Notes under the pieces: generated by a model
The model's input: the letters and a program-made list of their open reading frames with translations, nothing else
What the model was told of the DNA's origin: nothing
The model's database searches: none
Position numbers and translations under genes: made by a program
In this document: positions 59,261 through 64,000 of the stretch, in pieces
Layout of the letters: each line of letters opens with the position of its first letter
Numbering within the stretch: position 1 is the first letter of the stretch
Source: F23-D06 sp963603365
Lineage (GTDB): Bacteria > Bacteroidota > Bacteroidia > Bacteroidales > WCHB1-69
Reading direction: 5' to 3'
Length of the DNA: 64,000 nt
Assembly: GCA_963603365.1 (NCBI GenBank)
Contig: CAVCMI010000023.1
Coordinates: 1 to 64,000, forward strand

Positions 59261-61214
59261 AGGTGGCGTTTTTTTCAATGAATTCACGGCGCGGCGGCAC
59301 GTCGTCGCCCATCAGCATGGAGAACACGCGGTCGGCTTCGGCTGCGTTCTCAATGGTTACCTGCCTTAGCGTGCGGTGCTCCGGATCCATAGTGGTTGAC
59401 CAAAGCTGTTCTTCGTTCATTTCGCCGAGACCTTTATAGCGTTGCACGTGAACCTTTGCGTCTTCGTTGTCTCCGGCGGCTTCGGCAATGTATTGTTTGC
59501 GCTGGTCTTCCGTCCATGCGTATTTCTGGTATTTCCCTTTTTTCACGAGGTAGAGCGGCGGGGTGGCGATATAGACATGGCCTTGTTCTATCAGCGTGCG
59601 CATGTGCCGGAAGAAGAATGTCAGGATGAGGGCGGCAATGTGGCTGCCGTCCACGTCGGCATCGGTCATGATGATGACTTTATGGTAGCGGAGTTTGGAG
59701 ATGTTGAGCGCCATCTTGTCTTCCTCGGTGCCGATAGTCACGCCTAATGCGGTGTATATGTTCTTGATTTCCACGCTGTCCCAGATGCGGTGCGGCATGG
59801 CTTTCTCCACGTTCAGGATCTTGCCTCGCAACGGCAGGATGGCCTGGAAATGGCTGTCGCGGCCTTGCTTCGCCGTTCCGCCTGCGGAGTCGCCCTCCAC
59901 GAGGAACAGCTCGCATTTGGTGGCGTCTTTGGAGGAGCAGTCGGAGAGTTTGCCCGGCAGTCCGGAGCCGCTGAAAGCGGTTTTGCGCTGTACCATCTCG
60001 CGGGCCTTGCGGGCGGCATGACGCGCGCGGGCGGCAGTGACCACTTTGTCAACAATGTCTTTTGCGTCTTTCGGATTCTCCTCCAGATAGTTGGTCAGCA
60101 TTTCGCCTACCATCTGGTTTACGATGCCGGCCACTTCGCTGTTCCCGAGTTTTGTTTTCGTTTGTCCCTCAAACTGCGGGTCCGCCACTTTCACAGAAAT
60201 GATGGCGGTGAGTCCTTCGCGGAAATCGTCACCCGAAATCTCCACATTCTCCTTGCTGAGTTTGTCCAGCATCTTGTTGTCGTCTGCATATTTCTTCAGG
60301 GTGCGGGTCAGCGCCGAGCGGAAGCCGGCAAGGTGCGTGCCGCCTTCTATCGTGTTGATGTTGTTGACGTACGAGTGGATGTTCTCCGAGTAGGAGTCGT
60401 TGTACTGCATGGCAACCTCAACGGGCACGTTCTGCCGTTCGCCCTCAATGTAAATCGGCTTCGATGTGATTTTGACGCGGTTCTGGTCTAAATAGTCGAT
60501 GAAGTCGCGCAACCCGTTTTCAGAGTAGTACTCATGTTTCGGATGGTTGCCCTGCTCGTCTGTTGACCGTAGGTCTTCGATGGAGATGTGGATGCCTTTG
60601 TTAAGAAAAGCCAGCTCGCGAAGACGGTCTGACAGCCTTTCAAAATCGTATGTGGTGGTGTAGAATATTGAATTGTCGGGAGTGAACGTGATCTTGGTGC
60701 CGCGGTAATCGCTGTCGCCCACAACTTTCACGGGGTAGAGCGGTTTTCCGCAAGCGTATTCCTGAACGAAATGTTTGCCTTCGCGGAAGACCTCTGCGGT
60801 CATGTGCTTGGAGAGCGCGTTCACGCAGGATACGCCTACGCCGTGCAGACCGCCGGAGACCTTGTACGTGTCCTTGTTGAACTTGCCGCCGGCATGGAGT
60901 ACGGTCATCACGACTTCCAGGGCGGAGCGGTGCTCCTTGGCATGCATGCCGGTAGGGATGCCCCGGCCGTTGTCCAGCACGCTGATTGAGTTGTCTTCCA
61001 GGATGGTGACTTCTATATTGTTGCAGAATCCTGCCAACGCTTCATCGATGCTGTTGTCCACCACCTCGTTGACCAGATGGTGAAGTCCGCGCTCGTTGAT
61101 GTCGCCGATGTACATGGCAGGCCGCTTGCGTACGGCTTCCAGCCCCTCAAGTACTTGGATGTTGTCGGCGCCGTAAGATTCCTCGGCAGGATTGATATTG
61201 TCTATTTCGCTCAT
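59241..61214 (-). CDS. gyrB: DNA gyrase subunit B
   Basis: A 657-residue type IIA topoisomerase subunit. The GHKL ATPase domain has NEVVDNSIDEAL, LDNGRGIPTGMH and GGLHGVGVSCVNAL; the Toprim domain has LVEGDSAGGTAKQGRD and the metal-binding DADVDGSHI; the end RRRFIEKNA-like tail (PPRREFIEKNATYANIDA) is GyrB-type. Its transcript continues into ftsE and the glycosyltransferase. Confidence 0.97.
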   Translation of the reverse strand: MSEIDNINPAEESYGADNIQVLEGLEAVRKRPAMYIGDINERGLHHLVNEVVDNSIDEALAGFCNNIEVTILEDNSISVLDNGRGIPTGMHAKEHRSALEVVMTVLHAGGKFNKDTYKVSGGLHGVGVSCVNALSKHMTAEVFREGKHFVQEYACGKPLYPVKVVGDSDYRGTKITFTPDNSIFYTTTYDFERLSDRLRELAFLNKGIHISIEDLRSTDEQGNHPKHEYYSENGLRDFIDYLDQNRVKITSKPIYIEGERQNVPVEVAMQYNDSYSENIHSYVNNINTIEGGTHLAGFRSALTRTLKKYADDNKMLDKLSKENVEISGDDFREGLTAIISVKVADPQFEGQTKTKLGNSEVAGIVNQMVGEMLTNYLEENPKDAKDIVDKVVTAARARHAARKAREMVQRKTAFSGSGLPGKLSDCSSKDATKCELFLVEGDSAGGTAKQGRDSHFQAILPLRGKILNVEKAMPHRIWDSVEIKNIYTALGVTIGTEEDKMALNISKLRYHKVIIMTDADVDGSHIAALILTFFFRHMRTLIEQGHVYIATPPLYLVKKGKYQKYAWTEDQRKQYIAEAAGDNEDAKVHVQRYKGLGEMNEEQLWSTTMDPEHRTLRQVTIENAAEADRVFSMLMGDDVPPRREFIEKNATYANIDA

Positions 61215-61246
61215 TTACAAATGGTTTTATTTAAAATTCAAAGAAT

Positions 61247-61255
61247 GCAAAGATA
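61247..61255 (-). promoter_or_regulatory. -7 promoter box TATCTTTGC (leftward) for gyrB
   Basis: GCAAAGATA on the plus strand reads TATCTTTGC leftward, 33 bases before gyrB. Confidence 0.8.
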
Positions 61256-61300
61256 CAAAAAAAACGTTGGAAGTACGATGAAAAACACAGATTCAAGCAT

Positions 61301-61540
61301 TCAGTTTTTCACCCAGGTTAGCCTCTCCCATATCCAACGTGGCATCAGCCGCCACCAGAACACCAGGACACGGAATCTCCAGCCGACAGTATGAATGCGC
61401 TTTCTCCTTCGGATTGTCTTCATCACCTCGTCAGCGGCTTTCCCCTTGCTCATCAGCATCGGGTATCTCTTGCCCGGATCGAGTATGTCAGCGGCGACGA
61501 GTCTGGGACGGTCCCGTGTTGGAGGATAGTGGCAAAAAAA
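61301..61540 (-). pseudogene. C-terminal remnant of a short-chain dehydrogenase
   Basis: A leftward open frame ends in KRYPMLMSKGKAADEVMKT, RRKRIHTVGWRFRVLVFWWR and LMPRWIWERL. This is the pattern of the C-terminus of YqjQ/DltE-type SDR enzymes (M-S-x-E-K-A-A ... W-R-x-R ... LP). The Rossmann fold, catalytic Tyr-x-x-x-Lys and the start are absent, because the region upstream is the terminator and end of the PLP-enzyme gene. It has no promoter of its own. A decayed tail of a deleted gene is the likely reading. Confidence 0.6.
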
Positions 61541-61543
61541 AGG

Positions 61544-61571
61544 AAAAGGCGGCTTTTTAAGCCGCCTTTTT
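61544..61571 (-). terminator. Intrinsic terminator of the Cys/Met PLP-enzyme gene
   Basis: AAGGCGGCTT and AAGCCGCCTT form a perfect 10-bp stem around TTT, with T runs on both sides, 20 bases beyond the gene end. Confidence 0.93.
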
Positions 61572-61590
61572 GTGGATGGCAAGACCGGGA

Positions 61591-62787
61591 TTACCGGGTC
61601 TCTTCGATGGCTTGTTTGATGAGCTGGAAAGTGCGTTCCGGGTCGTTGTCGAGGCCGACAGAGAAGCGGATGAGGCCTTCGCTCATGCCCATTTCTTTCT
61701 GGATGTCCTCAGGGACTTCCGAAGAGGTGGACTTTCCGGAGTTGCTGAAGAGGGTCTTGAAGTAGCCGAGGCTGACGGCAAGGTAGCCTACGCCCAGTTC
61801 CTGCATTTTCTCCATAATGGCGCTGGCTCTTTCGGCCGTGCCCATATCGATGGAGATCATGCCGCCGTAGCCGTAGCCTTCATTCATCATTTCGGTGAAC
61901 AGCTTATGGTCAGGATGCTCTTCGAGGCCGGGATAGTTGTACTTGATGCCGGTCTCTTTGAAACGTTTGGCAAGATACATGGCGTTTTCGCCGTGCTTCT
62001 TCATGCGGATATGCAGCGTGTGCAGGTTCTTCTGTATGCTGGAGGAGCGGAAAGTGTCCAATACCGGACCGAGCAGCATTGCGGTGCCGTTGTTCACGTC
62101 AATCAGAGAGTTGATGTACTCGGCAGTCCCGCAGATGGCGCCTGCAACACAGTCGTTCATTCCGTTCACGTATTTGGTCATGCTGTAGATGACGACATCG
62201 GCGCCGAGACGGTACGGGGAGAAAATCATCGGTGTGAAAGTGTTGTCCACAAGCAATTTGGCGCCGGCGGCGTGGGCAATCTTGGAAATCTCAGGGATGT
62301 TGGCGATACGGAGCAGCGGATTGTTCATCGTTTCCGTATAAAGAACCTTGGTGTTGGGTCTGATGGCTTTCTTGACGGCTTCCAGGTCCTGCATGTTGAC
62401 GAAAGTGACCTCGACATTGAATTTCTTGAGGTAGTTGTTCAGAAATGCGAACGTTCCGCCGTAAGTGGTCATGCTGGATACGATATGGTCGCCGGCCTTC
62501 ACTTCGTGGAGCAGCGCCACCGTTATGGCAGCCATTCCGGAACCGGTAGCCCAGGCCGCTTCGGTGCCTTCCATGGCGGCCAATGACTGTGCCAATGCCA
62601 GCGTACTCGGATTCCAATGTCTGGAGTAGAGGAAATAACCCTCCGTTTCGCCATGGAATGTGTCGGTCATGGTCTTGGCGTGTTCAAACATAAATGTGGC
62701 ACTGTCGCAGATGGCAGGGTTGACGCCGCGGTAAGCGTCTTTTTTGTCCAACTTCTCGATGTTGGTTGCGGGATCAAATTTTCTCAT
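61591..62787 (-). CDS. Cys/Met metabolism PLP enzyme (methionine gamma-lyase / cystathionine gamma-synthase type)
   Basis: A 398-residue fold-type I PLP enzyme. YSRHWNPS near 53-60 is the PLP-phosphate site, WATGSGMAAI (P-loop), DNTF with the Asp at the pyridine nitrogen, and SMTKYVNG with Lys205 as the Schiff-base Lys. The segment TTYGGTFAFL has Gly where true methionine gamma-lyases have Cys (YGCT), so cystathionine gamma-synthase/lyase or O-acetylhomoserine sulfhydrylase activity is as likely. No regulator or riboswitch is seen in the 63 bases before it. Confidence 0.85.
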   Translation of the reverse strand: MRKFDPATNIEKLDKKDAYRGVNPAICDSATFMFEHAKTMTDTFHGETEGYFLYSRHWNPSTLALAQSLAAMEGTEAAWATGSGMAAITVALLHEVKAGDHIVSSMTTYGGTFAFLNNYLKKFNVEVTFVNMQDLEAVKKAIRPNTKVLYTETMNNPLLRIANIPEISKIAHAAGAKLLVDNTFTPMIFSPYRLGADVVIYSMTKYVNGMNDCVAGAICGTAEYINSLIDVNNGTAMLLGPVLDTFRSSSIQKNLHTLHIRMKKHGENAMYLAKRFKETGIKYNYPGLEEHPDHKLFTEMMNEGYGYGGMISIDMGTAERASAIMEKMQELGVGYLAVSLGYFKTLFSNSGKSTSSEVPEDIQKEMGMSEGLIRFSVGLDNDPERTFQLIKQAIEETR

Positions 62788-62850
62788 GTTGTTTATCAGT
62801 TATTTAGATGATATTAGATGTTGTGCTTGACAGTTTTCGCCTAAAAGCGT

Positions 62851-62859
62851 GCAAAGATA
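62851..62859 (-). promoter_or_regulatory. -7 promoter box TATCTTTGC (leftward) for the PLP enzyme
   Basis: GCAAAGATA on the plus strand reads TATCTTTGC leftward, 64 bases before the start codon. Confidence 0.8.
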
Positions 62860-62945
62860 TGTTTTTTATCGTAACATCTTTTTTTGTTTGTATATGGATT
62901 ACGGCGGCCGCACGAATAATAATCCCAACCGCTTAGGGAATTATT

Positions 62946-62966
62946 GAATGAGGAATGAGGAATGAG
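62946..62966. repeat. Three GAATGAG heptamers
   Basis: Three tandem GAATGAG units preceded by GGGAATTATT, which is similar to the GGAATTGTT before the heptamers at position 64. The array runs directly into the truncated Eco57I-like sequence, and supplies the ATG that begins its open frame. Confidence 0.92.
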
Positions 62967-62967
62967 C

Positions 62968-63156
62968 GTTTTTGTGCAGCAAAGCGGAACAACTTGTGAT
63001 TTCAATAGTTCCGATTCGTGGGTTATCTTATCTCCAATTGAGCAAAGCATCAAGAGAAAGATAGAGGCAGTAGGCACTCCTTTGAAGGATTGGGATATAC
63101 AAATCAATTATGGCATCAAGACAGGCTACAATGATGCGTTCATAATAAAAAGTAAA
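62968..63156 (+). pseudogene. Fragment of an Eco57I/TaqI-type restriction-modification enzyme
   Basis: About 63 codons read QQSGTTCDFNSSDSWVILSP, IEQSIKRKIEAVGTPLKDWD and INYGIKTGYNDAFII. This is the start of the TaqI-like specificity domain of type IIG/Eco57I RM methylases, which normally lies after a full methylase domain of several hundred residues. The open frame continues to 63270, but after KSK the sequence is no longer recognisable. Both the methylase part and the rest of the specificity domain are gone, so this is a relic. The first codons come from the heptamer array. From 63157 to the next promoter (about 290 bases) I see no gene. Confidence 0.8.
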
Positions 63157-63449
63157 CGGACATTTTCGCTTCTTTGTTCGGCGCAAACAAAACGTCAGCG
63201 TGCTCGCCTTTCGGGAGAAACCGTCAAAAGTGTGTTGTGCAACGGAACCTCCATGAATTATTCAGGCTAAAAGCCTTTTAACAGATCTGCCACAAAAACG
63301 CCGAATGAAATTCAGCAAAAACACAGATTAAAAGCCACAAAAGACAGTAACTGGCTATCGCAAAAGTTAGTTGCCACATAGCACAATTATTAGTATCAAA
63401 AAACCACAAATATTAGTTTTTTTTACTTGCATATATGGATGAACATCAC

Positions 63450-63458
63450 TATTTTTGC
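63450..63458 (+). promoter_or_regulatory. -7 promoter box TATTTTTGC for the AAA ATPase gene
   Basis: TATTTTTGC with TTG at 63427-63429 (20-base spacer), 25 bases before the start codon. Confidence 0.8.
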
Positions 63459-63482
63459 ACATAAATTGAAAACGACTGAAAT

Positions 63483-64000
63483 ATGAACTACTCACATAGA
63501 ATTGCGGACATTCAACTGGCAGAGCGTCTGGATGCTTTTGGGGCTGTACTGATAGAGGGTCCTAAATGGTGCGGAAAGACAACGACAGCAGAGCAGATGA
63601 GTAAAAGTGTCATCAAAATGCAGGATACAGAGATGCAGGAAGAATACGCTGCAACCGCTGCTTCAAAACCATCCTTGCTGTTGATGGGAGAAACGCCTCG
63701 TCTTATAGATGAGTGGCAGGATGCTCCTGTGCTTTGGGATGCTGTGCGTACTATGGTAGACGATCGTCAAGTTCCGGGACAGTTCATTCTTACTGGGTCT
63801 ACTGTTGTTGACAGAAGCACAATCCATCATTCAGGAACGGGCAGGATATCGCGAATGAAGATGTTGCCAATGAGTTTATGGGAGTCGGGAGAGTCTAACG
63901 GGAATATTTCCTTAAAGGAATTGTTCGACAATCAGAATTTGGACATAGACGGCATTACTTCAGACATGAAAATTGAGGACTTGATTTATGCTGCTTGTCG
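63483..64000 (+). CDS. AAA+ ATPase of the DUF4143 type (partial, runs off window)
   Basis: The first 172 codons of a larger gene. Walker A is GPKWCGKTTT at residues 26-35, Walker B-like RLIDEWQDAP follows at about 72-81, and GQFILTGSTVVD near 99-110 is the sensor region. This order identifies the ATPases that carry a C-terminal DUF4143 domain, usually about 400 residues in total; that domain is beyond the window. Such genes are common accessory genes in Bacteroidales and often vary between strains. Their role is unknown. Confidence 0.88.
   Translation, partial: MNYSHRIADIQLAERLDAFGAVLIEGPKWCGKTTTAEQMSKSVIKMQDTEMQEEYAATAASKPSLLLMGETPRLIDEWQDAPVLWDAVRTMVDDRQVPGQFILTGSTVVDRSTIHHSGTGRISRMKMLPMSLWESGESNGNISLKELFDNQNLDIDGITSDMKIEDLIYAAC

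Noticed and set aside
61570..62586. 338-codon rightward open frame opposite the PLP enzyme
   Set aside because: Antisense shadow; the sense strand carries all PLP-enzyme motifs.
62787..62850. SAM or other riboswitch before the PLP-enzyme gene
   Set aside because: The leader is about 60 bases with no conserved aptamer pattern or terminator hairpin that I can see.
63253..63494. Short similarity (MNYS) upstream of the ATPase gene, as if its 5' end were duplicated like that of Dam
   Set aside because: Only about 12 of 15 bases match, which is too short to separate from chance.

Overview
The window is a piece of a chromosome from the phylum Bacteroidota, almost certainly order Bacteroidales. The evidence is the promoter form TAnnTTTGC (19 clean copies, sited just upstream of genes), three secreted proteins with type IX secretion C-terminal sorting domains, a gingipain-like C25 peptidase, the bamD-rpoZ-coaBC-DUF4835-recN cluster, a DUF4295 gene after rpmG, an 870-residue outer-membrane beta-barrel protein with an N-terminal carboxypeptidase-regulatory domain, and very few Shine-Dalgarno-like leaders. 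I cannot name the genus. Start codons below were chosen from promoter position, signal peptides and family alignment.

Layout: 0.2-12.6 kb is a mostly rightward core block (esterase, CoA ligase-like and acyltransferase pair, obgE, rpmG, DUF4295, ftsY, ispH, DUF975, purH, ung, PBP1A). 12.6-22.9 kb runs leftward (two T9SS cargo proteins, nhaD, an OMP, ppdK, a LysM/M23 peptidase, a small lipoprotein). 23.1-30.1 kb runs rightward and is an envelope cluster with overlapping or closely spaced genes (nrnA, two FKBP isomerases, an esterase lipoprotein, an L,D-transpeptidase, LolA-like). 30.1-33.2 kb holds three tRNA genes (Val-CAC, Pro-CGG, Leu-UAA), dapD, an OMP and an RsmI-like methylase.

33.2-37.3 kb is the accessory island. 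It starts immediately 3' of tRNA-Leu, is visibly richer in A and T, and contains three gene remnants (a leftward C-terminal tail, a 5' fragment of a Dam gene, a frameshifted KilA-N gene) followed by an intact four-gene DpnII-like (GATC) restriction-modification operon. That operon carries an extra 175-residue predicted PD-(D/E)XK nuclease between the restriction enzyme and the DpnA-type methylase; this is the best candidate in the window for something not described before.

37.4-44.2 kb is leftward core (outer-membrane beta-barrel receptor-like protein, PpiD/SurA-like foldase, dnaX). dnaX is split: the first frame stops after the AAA+ and collar domains (375 aa, gamma-sized) and the tau-specific C-terminal part continues in another frame. 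44.3-57.5 kb is rightward core (bamD, rpoZ, coaBC, DUF4835, recN, OMP, xseB, O-methyltransferase, trmD, O-antigen ligase family, C25 peptidase, surE, small membrane protein). 57.5-62.8 kb is leftward (glycosyltransferase 2, ftsE, gyrB, an SDR tail remnant, a Cys/Met PLP enzyme). The right end, 62.9-64 kb, is again accessory: a GAATGAG heptamer array like the one at position 64-119, fused to a truncated Eco57I-type RM fragment, then a DUF4143-type ATPase that runs off the window.
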